NCBI RefSeq assembly: GCF_008386395.1
Contig: NZ_CP043761.1
Coordinates: 496,001 to 560,000 of the forward strand
Reading direction: 5' to 3'
From: Paenibacillus sp. 37
GTDB lineage: Bacteria; Bacillota; Bacilli; Paenibacillales; Paenibacillaceae
DNA: 64,000 bases
The notes below the pieces were generated by a model. That model did not search any database. It saw nothing but the letters and a program-made list of their open reading frames with translations, and was not told where the DNA came from. Below are positions 16,814-25,747 of the stretch, piece after piece. The translations under genes and the position numbers were made by a program. The stretch's first letter is position 1. The number at the start of each line of letters is the position of its first letter.

Positions 16814-17572
16814 CTACCGCTTCTGTGGCCGCCAGCGCACGAGCAGCTTCTCCAGAAGGGCAATGAACAGGAAGAGCAGCAAGCTGAGCGCGACAATAAT
16901 CATGATCGCCACGAATAGGCGGTCCGTACGATAAGCCGACTTTTGCAGCATCATATAATAACCAATACCCTTATCTGCACCGATCCATTCGGCGATAATG
17001 GCACCCATTACGCTATAGGTAGCAGCGATTTTGACACCGGAGAACACGGATGGCAGCGCATGGGGAAGCTCCAGCTTCCAGAAGATATGATGACGTTTCG
17101 CACCAGCCATGCGCATATAGTTCATCATCGCTGCATCTGTACGGGTCAAGCCGTCCATGGCTGCCACTGCAACGGGGAAGAAGCAGACGAGGATGATGGT
17201 AATCAGCTTGGGCAACAGCCCGAATCCGAACCAGATTAACAGGAGCGGCGCGAGCGCGATGGTCGGAATATTTTGACTAAGAATAAGTAATGGATACAGG
17301 GCTGACTTGAGAAAAGGAACCAAATGCAGCACCATCGCGATCAGTAATCCAACCGCTGTGCCGGCGGCGAATCCGATAAGCGTTAACTGAATGGTTGCGG
17401 AAGCGTGCATGCCAAGCCGATCAGCCTGGGATGCCGCTTCGCGGGCGATATCAGACGGTGCTGGCAGCATCCATTTTTCAATATGGAACAGGGAGACAGC
17501 TCCCTGCCATATCGCTATAAAGAGAATAACCGCCACAATGGGCGGCCATACACTTTTGAAATAGGCATTCAT
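16814..17572 (-). CDS. Thiamine-precursor ABC transporter permease (ThiX-like)
   Basis: A 252-residue BPD_transp_1 permease with six hydrophobic helices. The coupling loop reads DAAMMNYMRMAGAKRHHIFWKLELPHALPS (key residues M-AGA and LP), which meets the ATPase. The ATG overlaps the preceding stop by one base (TAATG), so translation is coupled to the MTH1187-like gene. Family members import aliphatic sulfonates, nitrate or the pyrimidine HMP; the riboswitch upstream favours the last. Confidence 0.88.
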   Translation of the reverse strand: MNAYFKSVWPPIVAVILFIAIWQGAVSLFHIEKWMLPAPSDIAREAASQADRLGMHASATIQLTLIGFAAGTAVGLLIAMVLHLVPFLKSALYPLLILSQNIPTIALAPLLLIWFGFGLLPKLITIILVCFFPVAVAAMDGLTRTDAAMMNYMRMAGAKRHHIFWKLELPHALPSVFSGVKIAATYSVMGAIIAEWIGADKGIGYYMMLQKSAYRTDRLFVAIMIIVALSLLLFLFIALLEKLLVRWRPQKR

Positions 17573-17862
17573 TAGCGGTACTTCTCCGTCAGGGTATCCA
17601 TGCTGAAGCCAGTAGGGCTATGGGCGATTTTGATCTGGGAGATGATGCTTGGGCTGCCAGCCTCGACGAGTACTTCGTGCATTTTGCGGACAACCTCCAG
17701 CAGTTCCTCCAGTTCCCCCTCCATCGTGGTGTCGAGCGGGTTCACCTGATATTTCAGGCCAGATTGCTGAATAACTTCAATGGCGCGATCTACATAAGGA
17801 TATGAGTTCTCGCCATTAGGCGTTTTCGGAATAACCTGAATGCTAAGTAGTGTGCTTGCCAT
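17572..17862 (-). CDS. MTH1187/YkoF-type thiamine-binding protein
   Basis: A 96-residue ferredoxin-fold protein of the DUF77/MTH1187 family, whose members bind thiamine or related pyrimidines. The conserved pattern is an N-terminal strand STLLSIQVIPKT, then YPYVDRAIEVIQQSGLKYQV, then PLDTTMEGELEELLEVV, in the usual order. AAAGGAG lies before the ATG. Its position between binding protein and permease genes fits a substrate-holding role in the cytosol. A dispersed repeat separates it from the binding-protein gene. Confidence 0.85.
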   Translation of the reverse strand: MASTLLSIQVIPKTPNGENSYPYVDRAIEVIQQSGLKYQVNPLDTTMEGELEELLEVVRKMHEVLVEAGSPSIISQIKIAHSPTGFSMDTLTEKYR

Positions 17863-17909
17863 GAGAGATCACGGCTCCTTTCGTGATATATAAAATGAAC
17901 TAATGACGG

Positions 17910-18058
17910 TTACACTTGCCACTTCGATGACAGAATAACCTTCCAATCGCTGTTATCCCCAGATTTTTTTGATTCCCTTTCTCTAAAGGGAAAATCCGGT
18001 GATAAAGGCGACCGCTTCGCTTTTTCACGTTATTTCTGTCCTCTCCGTCCTCGTGTAA
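17910..18058 (-). repeat. Dispersed repeat family 1, copy B, inside the thi operon
   Basis: A 149 bp element bounded by TTACAC (17910) and GTGTAA (18053). The minus strand carries CACCGGATTTT, CCCTTT-AGAG-AAAGGG, AAAATCTGGGG and the ATAACAGCGAT core. It lacks the AAGCTTTCT insert of copies A and C. It sits between the binding-protein gene and the MTH1187-like gene, so it would be transcribed as part of the operon mRNA. Confidence 0.8.
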
Positions 18059-18086
18059 ATATTAAGTTCGTTTTATATGAGATATT

Positions 18087-19127
18087 TTATTGGGGTAAAA
18101 ACGCGTTCGTATATGCTTTGCTCACGTCGACCTGTTCATCCAGCAGTTTTTTGCTAAACATCCAGTCGGTGTAGTTCTGCCATACTTCCTGTTTCTGTTC
18201 TCCCCAGCGCGGGGCGTCATCCGTGTACTTTGGACTAAGCCATTTCTGGCTTGCCAGGACCAAGTCTTTATCCAGATCCGGGACGGCCTTGATCAGAATA
18301 TTCGCTGCGTCTTCGGGATGATCAATTGCGTATTGATATCCTTCTGAAGTGGCTTTCAGGAATGCTTTCACCAACTCAGGGTCGTTCTGAATCGTCTGCT
18401 CGTTTGTTACGAGAACAGGCGTGTAGTAATCCAGTGCATCTGAATAATCCTTCACATATAACATGTCGATCGGTTCTCCGCGCAGTTCAGCTTCAATCCC
18501 CGTCCAGGCGTAGAAAATCCACGCGAAATCAATATCCCGTTTCACTGCGGTGAAAAAGTCAGCGTCACCCATGTTAATGTTTTTTACTTTGGATACATCG
18601 GCTCCGTCGCCTTCCATAATGGATTGCATCACGGCTTCTTCCACAGGCGAACCCCAACCGCCATAGGTTTTCCCTTCAAAATCTTTCGGTGACTTGATAT
18701 TCCGATCCGCCGGAGCAGCGAACCCGGATGTATTATGCTGAATAACTGCTGCGATGGAGACGAGTGGAACACCTTGTGTACGGGCTTGAGTTACACTTTC
18801 CTGATAACTTACGCCAAAAGGCACTTCATTCGAGGCAACCATCGTATCTGCGCCGCCGGCACCTGGCTGGACAATCTCCACATTCAAGCCTTCGGCCTTA
18901 TAAAAACCTTGATCTACAGCTGCATATAAGCCGGTATGATTCGTATTTGGTGTCCAGTCGAGTACGACTTTAATATCCTTGAGGGCTGCGTTGTCACCTT
19001 CGTTGCTGCTCTCCGTATTCGTGTTGCCGTTCTGTTCTGCCGGGGCAGCTTCTTTACCGCCACATGCGGCCACGGTCACCAGTAGTACACATAAGAGCAA
19101 CAGTCCCATTGTTTTACGCCATTTCAT
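18087..19127 (-). CDS. Thiamine-precursor binding lipoprotein (ThiY/THI5-like)
   Basis: A 346-residue substrate-binding lipoprotein of the NMT1/THI5 family. The signal peptide ends in a lipobox VAACGG (cysteine about residue 22) and is followed by a Glu/Asn/Ser-rich linker. VVLDWTPNTNHTGLYAA is the family's N-terminal motif, then GGADTMVASNEVPFGVSY, and a C-terminal periplasmic-binding fold. The start was set at 19127 after GAAGGAGAG; the open frame continues to 19196 without a ribosome site. First gene after the TPP riboswitch. It probably binds HMP or formylaminopyrimidine outside the membrane. Confidence 0.9.
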   Translation of the reverse strand: MKWRKTMGLLLLCVLLVTVAACGGKEAAPAEQNGNTNTESSNEGDNAALKDIKVVLDWTPNTNHTGLYAAVDQGFYKAEGLNVEIVQPGAGGADTMVASNEVPFGVSYQESVTQARTQGVPLVSIAAVIQHNTSGFAAPADRNIKSPKDFEGKTYGGWGSPVEEAVMQSIMEGDGADVSKVKNINMGDADFFTAVKRDIDFAWIFYAWTGIEAELRGEPIDMLYVKDYSDALDYYTPVLVTNEQTIQNDPELVKAFLKATSEGYQYAIDHPEDAANILIKAVPDLDKDLVLASQKWLSPKYTDDAPRWGEQKQEVWQNYTDWMFSKKLLDEQVDVSKAYTNAFLPQ

Positions 19128-19263
19128 CTGTGATTCTCTCCTTCGGTATGTCCGGCCGATTGGCACGGGGTACTCCTTGGCTTCATATCCAATCATCTTG
19201 CATAAATCGACAGATTTATACCAGTTGGATCTGGATGACTTATTTTTGTTTCGATAAATAAAA

Positions 19264-19293
19264 CAAAAAAAGCGTCCCGTAATCCGGGACGCG
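19264..19293 (-). terminator. Riboswitch expression-platform terminator
   Basis: Read leftward, GCGTCCCG-gatta-CGGGACGC is followed by seven T. It lies between the TPP aptamer and the binding-protein gene and is the off-state terminator. Confidence 0.88.
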
Positions 19294-19343
19294 TGCAGGC
19301 GTTAGAGAGGTGGCGTTCAGCCAGAGGGCTGTGCCATTTCGAT

Positions 19344-19437
19344 ATACTCCGATTCCTACGCTGGCATGATCCAGATCAGGTCTAAGGGTTAGTATCTTGG
19401 TGGGATACACTCTCAGCCGGCCAATTCCGACTCCCCT
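19344..19437 (-). promoter_or_regulatory. TPP riboswitch (THI box)
   Basis: Read leftward, the conserved blocks GGCTGAGAG, ACCCTTAGACCTGATCTGG and ATGCCAGCGTAGGAA are all present in order. Binding of thiamine pyrophosphate should favour the downstream terminator and switch off the transporter operon. Confidence 0.95.
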
Positions 19438-19881
19438 GGGAAACTATGAAGTTACGGGCATTACTAGGTGTAATTATAGGCCAGAGGCCCATTCGTGTCC
19501 AGTCAGGAACTGGATGGGGACAGATATGAACTTATCAAACAGGCCTTTATACAGATGTATATCAGCCTGTTTAGATGTGTTATTTTCAATAATTATCATT
19601 GCGAATCATATAAGGAAATCTGGCTGAGTGTAAAAGCACCGGATAGTGGGTCATAGCCTAAGTGCTGAAGATCTGGAGGGCTCCCAACAAATACTTAGAT
19701 CAAATCCGATGTTTGATATCTCGTCGCATAAGGGCTGCTTTCCCTATTTCAGTGATCAGCTTTTGCTCGTTTGACCTTGAGCGGTGCAGCTTGAGTAATT
19801 TAAACAACATAATTTAGATACAAAAGGAGATAGTACTGCTATACAAATAAATACTTTTACATACAAGTGGGGGAGTACTGA
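19438..19881. other. Divergent intergenic region
   Basis: No gene seen. It holds the promoter side of the TPP riboswitch and a hairpin AAACAGGC (19537) / GCCTGTTT (19571) of unknown role. The phospholipase-D-like gene has GGGGGAG before its ATG, but no clear promoter boxes. Confidence 0.5.
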
Positions 19882-21282
19882 ATGATCCTTAAAACCATAA
19901 TCGCAATTATTTTGTCCTATAGTGTCTACGTTTTTTTCACGGCTTACCTTTTATTTTTGGTTCCGTCTCCATCGACTATTGAAAATACGGATATGCAAAA
20001 AACGTTAACAGAAGGAAGTACAACAGATCGCGTAATGCTCCTGGAGGACGGCTTTCAATCGGGTCAGGTGAGAATCCAGACCATTCGAGAGGCGAAAACA
20101 AGCATCGACCTGGCGTATTACTCCATCCAAAAAGGAAAAACATCTCAACTCTTTTTTGCTGCGTTATTCGATGCAGCTGATCGGGGTGTTCATGTTCGAA
20201 TCATTTTAGACGGGATTTTTCACAGCATGCGCGGAGAGTTGCGTAATATTCCAGATGCCATTGCAGCTCACCCCAATGTGGAATTAAGATATTATGAACC
20301 ACTCCACCTATTTATGCCATGGACATGGCATAACCGTATGCATGACAAGATCCTTCTTGTCGACAACACATATGGCATTATTGGCGGCCAAAATATTGGT
20401 GATAAATACATGGCATCGCAACCCCCAAAAGACTATGTATTCGATCGGGATGTCCTTGTTTACAATACAAACGATAATACGAACAGCACGGTTGTTGAAA
20501 TGAAACAATATATAGATCAGTTATGGAACCATCCATTCACCAAACCAGAAAAACATGCAAAACGTCAGCATCATGCAAAGGGGCTAAAAGAGCTTTCTCA
20601 ACTAGCTGAGTTATATCAAAAAGCTCAGGCTCAGAACGATCCTTTTGTTAAAGTGTTGCCAAAGGAATGGGTTCGAGGAGCGCTTCATTCCGACCACGTT
20701 GCTTTCATTCACAATCCAATTAAAAGGCTGTATAAAGACCCGATCATGTGGAGAACATTTGTTCATTTCGCCAATCAAGCAAAGTCGAAAGTGTACCTTC
20801 AGACGCCATATGCCATTCCTACCAAGAAAATGGAGAAAGCCGTACATCTGTCGATGAATCCAGAAACAGAATGGGTCATGCTGACGAATTCAATCCAACA
20901 GACCCCTAACCCTTTGGCTTTCGCGGGATACTTAAGCTCTAAAAAACGGTTGCTTGATACCAGTCTGGCCATATATGAATACGAAGGCCCTTATTCCATA
21001 CACGGCAAATCATTTGTCATGGATGATTACCTCAGCATGGTTGGTTCGTATAATTTTGATCCCAGATCTGCCTTCCTCAATACTGAATCTGCTGTGGTCA
21101 TTTCTGGTTCTGCATTCGCCGACCAACTAACAGAGGCTATGGATATCAAACGTGCACATAGTACACTTGCGGTTAAAGGTGAGCATCCAGCAGAATCTAC
21201 GAATCAGAAAGGCTCTGTTTTCAAACGAATGGCAATCACAGCGTTATCCAAACTGTCTTTTCTCTGGAAATTTATGTTGTAG
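19882..21282 (+). CDS. Phospholipase D-like protein (cardiolipin synthase type)
   Basis: A 466-residue protein with an N-terminal membrane anchor (about residues 5-28) and two HKD motifs. The first is MHDKILLVD (H154, K156, D161), the second is IHGKSFVMD (H374, K376, D381) followed by GSYNFDPRS. Two HKD motifs make one active site that forms a phospho-histidine intermediate. Length and N-terminal anchor fit cardiolipin synthase or a related phosphatidyl transferase; a phospholipase is also possible. It is followed by a small membrane protein gene about 170 bp away. Confidence 0.85.
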   Translation: MILKTIIAIILSYSVYVFFTAYLLFLVPSPSTIENTDMQKTLTEGSTTDRVMLLEDGFQSGQVRIQTIREAKTSIDLAYYSIQKGKTSQLFFAALFDAADRGVHVRIILDGIFHSMRGELRNIPDAIAAHPNVELRYYEPLHLFMPWTWHNRMHDKILLVDNTYGIIGGQNIGDKYMASQPPKDYVFDRDVLVYNTNDNTNSTVVEMKQYIDQLWNHPFTKPEKHAKRQHHAKGLKELSQLAELYQKAQAQNDPFVKVLPKEWVRGALHSDHVAFIHNPIKRLYKDPIMWRTFVHFANQAKSKVYLQTPYAIPTKKMEKAVHLSMNPETEWVMLTNSIQQTPNPLAFAGYLSSKKRLLDTSLAIYEYEGPYSIHGKSFVMDDYLSMVGSYNFDPRSAFLNTESAVVISGSAFADQLTEAMDIKRAHSTLAVKGEHPAESTNQKGSVFKRMAITALSKLSFLWKFML

Positions 21283-21452
21283 ATAAAAACTGCATTCTAT
21301 TGAGGTTGAATTTTTCTCCGCTTCATCGAAACTTGCGTTTCTCGCGTCAACCTGCAATTCATCACACGGGAAGAAAATCAGATTTGTTCACGGAATGTTC
21401 ACTTATGTGGAGGGTTTACTCATCTCTATAATTACGAAGGTAAACAGAGAGG

Positions 21453-21962
21453 ATGAGAGAATTGCCAACAAGCAAGAAGGAACAAATTTTTTTCGGATTA
21501 ATGATGTGTACAGGAATGGTCTTGGTCATGATGTTCTTCAATCTATGGCACAGTGGGCTACTCGGCAAGATGTCCCCGCTTGAAATACTGTTTCAATTCA
21601 TATTGTGTTTTGTCATCGCTTTTCTGGTGGAGTCCTTCATTGTTGGCCCAGTAGCGAGAAAAATTGCATTTTCCTTACCTTTTGACAAGTCCAACAAGAT
21701 CCTTGGTGTGCTGGTCATGTCATTTTTCATGGTACTTGGCATGGTTCTGATCATGTCCTTGTACGGAATGATTTCAGCGTATCTTGCGGACCAATTAATT
21801 GGGGTATCCTTACTTGGTACGTACCTTCATACAATTACTCGTAATTTCAGCCTCGCGCTTCCCTATCAATTAATTATTCTGGGGCCGCTCGTACGATATG
21901 TATTCGGTAAATTCATCAAGGGCAACGGGCCTGTAATGCCTGCTGTTAACAAAAGTGTGTAA
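21453..21962 (+). CDS. DUF2798-type membrane protein
   Basis: A 169-residue membrane protein with four hydrophobic segments arranged as two similar halves (QIFFGLMMCTGMVLVMMFFN and ILGVLVMSFFMVLGMVLIMS). That internal repeat is typical of tandem DUF2798 proteins. GAGAGG directly abuts the ATG, an unusually short spacing, so the start may be slightly different. Function unknown. Confidence 0.75.
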   Translation: MRELPTSKKEQIFFGLMMCTGMVLVMMFFNLWHSGLLGKMSPLEILFQFILCFVIAFLVESFIVGPVARKIAFSLPFDKSNKILGVLVMSFFMVLGMVLIMSLYGMISAYLADQLIGVSLLGTYLHTITRNFSLALPYQLIILGPLVRYVFGKFIKGNGPVMPAVNKSV

Positions 21963-22080
21963 TTCCGATGGCTTAAAGTATTTCCTGGGCAATCTTGTGC
22001 AAATGAATAGATCGTATTCTCACCTGTAATGAAAGGTGATCTGAGGCAAAGATAGGATACTTTTCACCATGATTACAGCG

Positions 22081-22275
22081 CTAACGAATCGAGGACATCT
22101 TATTCGGCCAGTTTCTAAGGGAATGAAAATCTAACGAATCTCAGTGGTGTTATTATGAAAAAAACCTCCAACGAGGCATTTAATTGAAGCTAATTATCTA
22201 TAATAACGTCTCTAGGATTCGTTAGATTTCAAATATGCAGAAATGGAGGGGGATAGCGTGTGCTAGGTTCGTTAG
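22081..22275. repeat. Dispersed repeat family 2, copy 1
   Basis: CTAACGAATC occurs at 22081 and 22131; its complement GATTCGTTAG is at 22216, and GGTTCGTTAG at 22266. Between them are CAGTGGTGTTATTATG and a TAATTGAAGCTAATTA palindrome. A related stretch lies at 58515-58640. No coding frame; the outward pairs could fold into a large hairpin. Confidence 0.6.
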
Positions 22276-22291
22276 AACAGAGTAACGCTAA

Positions 22292-22334
22292 AACAAAATG
22301 TCCACCGCCAAAGTCATGGAGGTGGACATCTCAA
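22292..22334 (-). terminator. MFS gene terminator
   Basis: Read leftward, ATGTCCACCTCC and GGCGGTGGACAT form the stem, followed by TTTTGTTTT. It lies 50 bp past the MFS transporter stop. Confidence 0.8.
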
Positions 22335-22384
22335 TCCCTATAATTGGTAATTCGACTCTCAGGCTAAGGGCGGACCCATAACTG

Positions 22385-23620
22385 TTAAGTCGCTGAATCG
22401 ACCACATGTTTGTTCTGCCACTGGTACGTGATCAAACTAATGACAAGCAGGCCAACTGCAAAGATGGCAAGCATCCATGCAGACTGATTAACCTCCAGAT
22501 GATCAAGACTCCATCCCGTGATCAAAGGCAGAATGGCACCGCCGACCCCACCTGAGGCAATCAAAATGCTGGGTGTGGATTCTTCAGTTCCGGGTAGCAG
22601 TTTGCTGGCGAAGACAAGGGCAATGGAGAAGATGCCTGACATCGCAAGTCCGAGTAGTAAGATAATGAGAAATGCAGACCATATTTGGTTAGTAAATGGA
22701 AACACCATTAACAAAAGCACAGATGCGAGACAACTATAAAGCACATAGACGCGGTATTGGAATTTCTCTGCGATATATCCCGCGAAGAGCCGTCCTACAG
22801 ACATGGCAATCCAGAAGCAGGTAACACTCAGTGCTGCTCCGGCTTCCTTCATGTTCATTTTCTCAATCAGGATCGCTGGCATGAAGTTCGCAAGACTCAT
22901 CTCGGTGCCAACATAAAGGAAGAAGAACAGGACGAATAGAACCAGAAGAGTCAGGTTACGTCCGCGAAAGGTTGGACCGGATGTACTGGTAGCTGCGGAA
23001 TGCAGTTCATCTGAAGCACCAGCAGTGTGCGTATGTACCGAACGATGATTTGACCCCCGCCGATCCAGCACCTGATCCAGCTCACCGAATGATCCTTTCG
23101 CCCAGAAAACAAAGGTCAGCGCTGCGCAGATTGCAACAACGAGAAAGGACAGACGCCAGTATCCGGCAGCAATCAGTCCGCTGGCCATGAGCGGCATGAC
23201 CATCGCTCCGATCCCGAATAACACTTCCAGTCGGCTCATGGCAACGGCCGTATTGTCTTTGATTGCAGCGATGATAATGGTCCCAATAACCGCTTCAACC
23301 ATTCCGAATCCGAAGCCGGCAGCGGGTGCGATGACGAACATCCAGCCCCATGGTGGCAGCAGCATGTAGGATAATTCTGCAATACAGAGCAACGCTGTGG
23401 CGATTAACAAGCCTCCCCTTTTACCGAAGCGTCGGTTCAGCCATGGAGATAACAATACACCGCCCAGGAATCCGGCAAATTGAGCAAAGATCAATGTCCC
23501 GCCCTGGCTATAATCTTTGCCGTAATGTTCAAGTGCAACGGGCAGAATGGAACCGAGCACAACGTGGGCAAGTCCAATCAGGAAGTAGGAGAGACACCCG
23601 ATCCATAGTAATTTTTTCAT
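22385..23620 (-). CDS. MFS transporter
   Basis: A 411-residue transporter with about 12 membrane helices in two halves and a charged central loop near residues 190-215. SPWLNRRFGKRGGLL after helix 2 is the major facilitator A-like motif. The overall pattern resembles FucP/FsR-type carriers that accept sugars or drugs; substrate cannot be called. AAGGAG lies 6 bp before the ATG. It is divergent from the serS T-box region. Confidence 0.88.
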   Translation of the reverse strand: MKKLLWIGCLSYFLIGLAHVVLGSILPVALEHYGKDYSQGGTLIFAQFAGFLGGVLLSPWLNRRFGKRGGLLIATALLCIAELSYMLLPPWGWMFVIAPAAGFGFGMVEAVIGTIIIAAIKDNTAVAMSRLEVLFGIGAMVMPLMASGLIAAGYWRLSFLVVAICAALTFVFWAKGSFGELDQVLDRRGSNHRSVHTHTAGASDELHSAATSTSGPTFRGRNLTLLVLFVLFFFLYVGTEMSLANFMPAILIEKMNMKEAGAALSVTCFWIAMSVGRLFAGYIAEKFQYRVYVLYSCLASVLLLMVFPFTNQIWSAFLIILLLGLAMSGIFSIALVFASKLLPGTEESTPSILIASGGVGGAILPLITGWSLDHLEVNQSAWMLAIFAVGLLVISLITYQWQNKHVVDSAT

Positions 23621-23742
23621 AAAGAACTCCTTCTACATATATACATAAATTGAGGATCACAATAAAGCGTAATCATGAAGACAAAGTCTATCATAACAGG
23701 ACAAGTTACGTTGTGCCATGAATTCCTGATCGATACAAAAGG

Positions 23743-23772
23743 TTGCAATTTGGTCTATCGTTCGTATATACT
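23743..23772 (+). promoter_or_regulatory. Promoter of the serS leader
   Basis: TTGCAA (23743-23748) and TATACT (23767-23772) are 18 bp apart, just before the T-box leader. Confidence 0.55.
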
Positions 23773-23778
23773 GAGACA

Positions 23779-23986
23779 CAACAATTACAGATCGGACCAT
23801 GCCGTTGATGAGCATCCAACTCGGAGGCGTTTTCGCCAGGGGAGCGATATTTCCCCAAGTTAACCGGAACCGCCCGTTATCGCGGACCAAGAGGCTGGAA
23901 GCAGGATATCCTGATTCAGCAAGTTGGGTGGCACCGCGAGCAGAGCGCTCCTCGTCCCAAGGGATGAGGGCGCTCTTTGTATTTTT
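23779..23986 (+). promoter_or_regulatory. Serine T-box leader
   Basis: AGTTGGGTGGCACCGCG near 23921 is the T-box antiterminator sequence that pairs with the CCA end of uncharged tRNA. It is followed by a GAGCGCTCCTCGTCCC / GGGATGAGGGCGCTC terminator (23943-23978) and a T-rich tail. Uncharged tRNA-Ser should allow read-through into serS. I could not place the specifier codon with certainty. Confidence 0.9.
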
Positions 23987-24008
23987 ACAGCCAAAGGAGA
24001 CGGTGACC

Positions 24009-25307
24009 ATGTTGGAAATGAAGTGGATTCGTGCACATGCGGATGAGGTTCAGGCCGCAGCAGACGGGAAAAAAATCAAGATTAACATTCGCACATTGCT
24101 GAAGCGGGATGAGGAACGCAGAGCGCTTTTGCAGGAATCGGAAGAAGGACGCAGATTACGCAATACGTTATCCGCAGACATTGGCAGACTCATGCAAGCC
24201 GGGAATCGGGAAGAGGCCGAGGGTTTGCGTGCTCAGGTGAAACAGATCAATGAACAGTTGGAACACGTGGAAGCGAAGCTTGCCCCTGTGCAGGAGGAAG
24301 TAACGAAGCTGCAATGGCTGGTACCGAATATCGTATCCACGGATACCCCGAAAGGCACGTCGGATGCGGATAATGTGGAGCTGCGACGTGTGGGAGAGGT
24401 GCCAACGTTCGAGTATAACACCAAAGATCACGTGGAACTTGGGGAGTTGCATGATCTGATCGATATTCCCCGTGGCGTTAAGATTGGTGGTACGCGAAGT
24501 TATGTATTGAAAGGCGCTGGCCTTCTGCTGCATCGGGCAGTACAGCAACTTGCGCTGGATTTGCTGCTGAAACACGGGTTTACACCGATGGAGGTTCCGC
24601 TGATGGTCAGGGAGGATGCGCTGGTGAACACCGGATTCTTCCCAACCGGTCGAGATCAGGTCTATGAACTCGAAGGGGAGAACAAGTGGCTGGTGGGAAC
24701 TTCTGAAGTGCCGCTGGTCTCGTATTATGCGGATGAGATTGTCGATGTTCAAGAGCCTGTGAAGCTGGCCGCGATATCGACGTGTTTCCGCAGTGAAGTT
24801 GGCTCCGGCGGACGTGATGTACGCGGATTGTATCGTGTGCACCAATTTGCCAAAGTTGAGCAGGTCATTCTCTGTGCCCCTGATGCGGAAGAATCGGAGC
24901 GTATGTTGCAAGAGATTACGGGACACGCTGAGGAATTGCTGCAATTACTGGAACTGCCGTATCGTGTTGTCGCTGTATGTACCGGAGATATGTCGCAGAA
25001 AACGTACAAACAGTATGATATCGAGACTTGGATGCCAAGCCGCGATGCATATGGAGAAACGCATTCGTCGTCGAATCTGCATGATTTTCAGGCTCGCCGT
25101 TCGAACATTCGTTGCCTGGATGCCGAAGGCAAGTTGGCCTATTGTCACACGCTGAATAATACGGCTGTGGCATCGCCGCGTATTCTGATTCCTTTGCTTG
25201 AGAATCATCAGCAGGAGGATGGAAGCATTCGAATTCCGGTAGCCCTGCGGCCCTATATGGGCGGCGCGGAGAGCTTGATTTTGCCAGAGCAGGATGAAGT
25301 GAAGTAG
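24009..25307 (+). CDS. serS: Seryl-tRNA synthetase, divergent form
   Basis: A 432-residue class II synthetase. The N-terminal 105 residues form the long coiled-coil arm that holds tRNA-Ser. Motif 2 is TCFRSEVGSGGRDVRGLYRV and motif 3 carries its arginine in VASPRILIPLLENH. The serine-site loop reads LNNTAVASPR in place of the usual NGSGLAVGR, and ETHSSSN replaces EISSCSN. This differs from the standard enzyme and suggests a second or variant SerRS. ATG at 24009 chosen, 9 bp after AAAGGAG; the frame is open through the T-box but cannot be coding there. Confidence 0.9.
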   Translation: MLEMKWIRAHADEVQAAADGKKIKINIRTLLKRDEERRALLQESEEGRRLRNTLSADIGRLMQAGNREEAEGLRAQVKQINEQLEHVEAKLAPVQEEVTKLQWLVPNIVSTDTPKGTSDADNVELRRVGEVPTFEYNTKDHVELGELHDLIDIPRGVKIGGTRSYVLKGAGLLLHRAVQQLALDLLLKHGFTPMEVPLMVREDALVNTGFFPTGRDQVYELEGENKWLVGTSEVPLVSYYADEIVDVQEPVKLAAISTCFRSEVGSGGRDVRGLYRVHQFAKVEQVILCAPDAEESERMLQEITGHAEELLQLLELPYRVVAVCTGDMSQKTYKQYDIETWMPSRDAYGETHSSSNLHDFQARRSNIRCLDAEGKLAYCHTLNNTAVASPRILIPLLENHQQEDGSIRIPVALRPYMGGAESLILPEQDEVK

Positions 25308-25333
25308 AGAGGTTATATAACGCTTTAGGCAGT

Positions 25334-25389
25334 AGAAGAGGGGATGTTCCATACGTCTTGTAAAATGACGGTGGACATCCCCTTTTAAA
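25334..25389 (+). terminator. serS terminator
   Basis: AGAGGGGATGTTCCA and GGACATCCCCTTTT form a long stem with a few mismatches and end in a T run, 30 bp past serS. Confidence 0.75.
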
Positions 25390-25533
25390 TGATAACGCTA
25401 TTTAATTAACCAATCCCCTAATACTTTGTGCCAAATTTACTAATCTGGTTAGTTCTCGGACCTAAGGTATAGCTTACTTTTTTGTTCACAAATTTCTTCG
25501 TTTATGTAAGTAAATAAAATTATTTTTTAAATG

Positions 25534-25626
25534 TTAACGCAGCTTCCATTCACGCTCGTTAATGATTTCAATTTGTCCAGATTCAAGGGCTTTTTTGAAA
25601 CAATTGCGGGCTGCAGTATTACGCAC
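25534..25626 (-). CDS. Possible 30-codon ORF or gene fragment
   Basis: A GTG-started frame of 30 codons begins VRNTAARNCFKK and ends NEREWKLR. It reads like the C-terminal helix and strand of a real protein rather than random sequence, but a weak GGGAAG is the only ribosome-site candidate and the frame is closed by TAA four codons upstream. It could be a small protein or the relic of a deleted gene. It lies in 440 bp with no other gene between serS and the Ig-like gene. Confidence 0.25.
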   Translation of the reverse strand: MRNTAARNCFKKALESGQIEIINEREWKLR

Positions 25627-25747
25627 CTTCCCATATTATACAATGAAAATCCAAGACTCTCACTTATGTTATTCAACTTTATGCAATTCGTATCCGATAT
25701 AATATAATAGAAGTAAAATATTGGATTATGGGAGTTGGGAATTAAAA

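Noticed and set aside
19585..19615. Fur-box-like ATTATCATTGCGAAT
   Set aside because: Only one half matches the 7-1-7 Fur consensus and no iron gene is adjacent.
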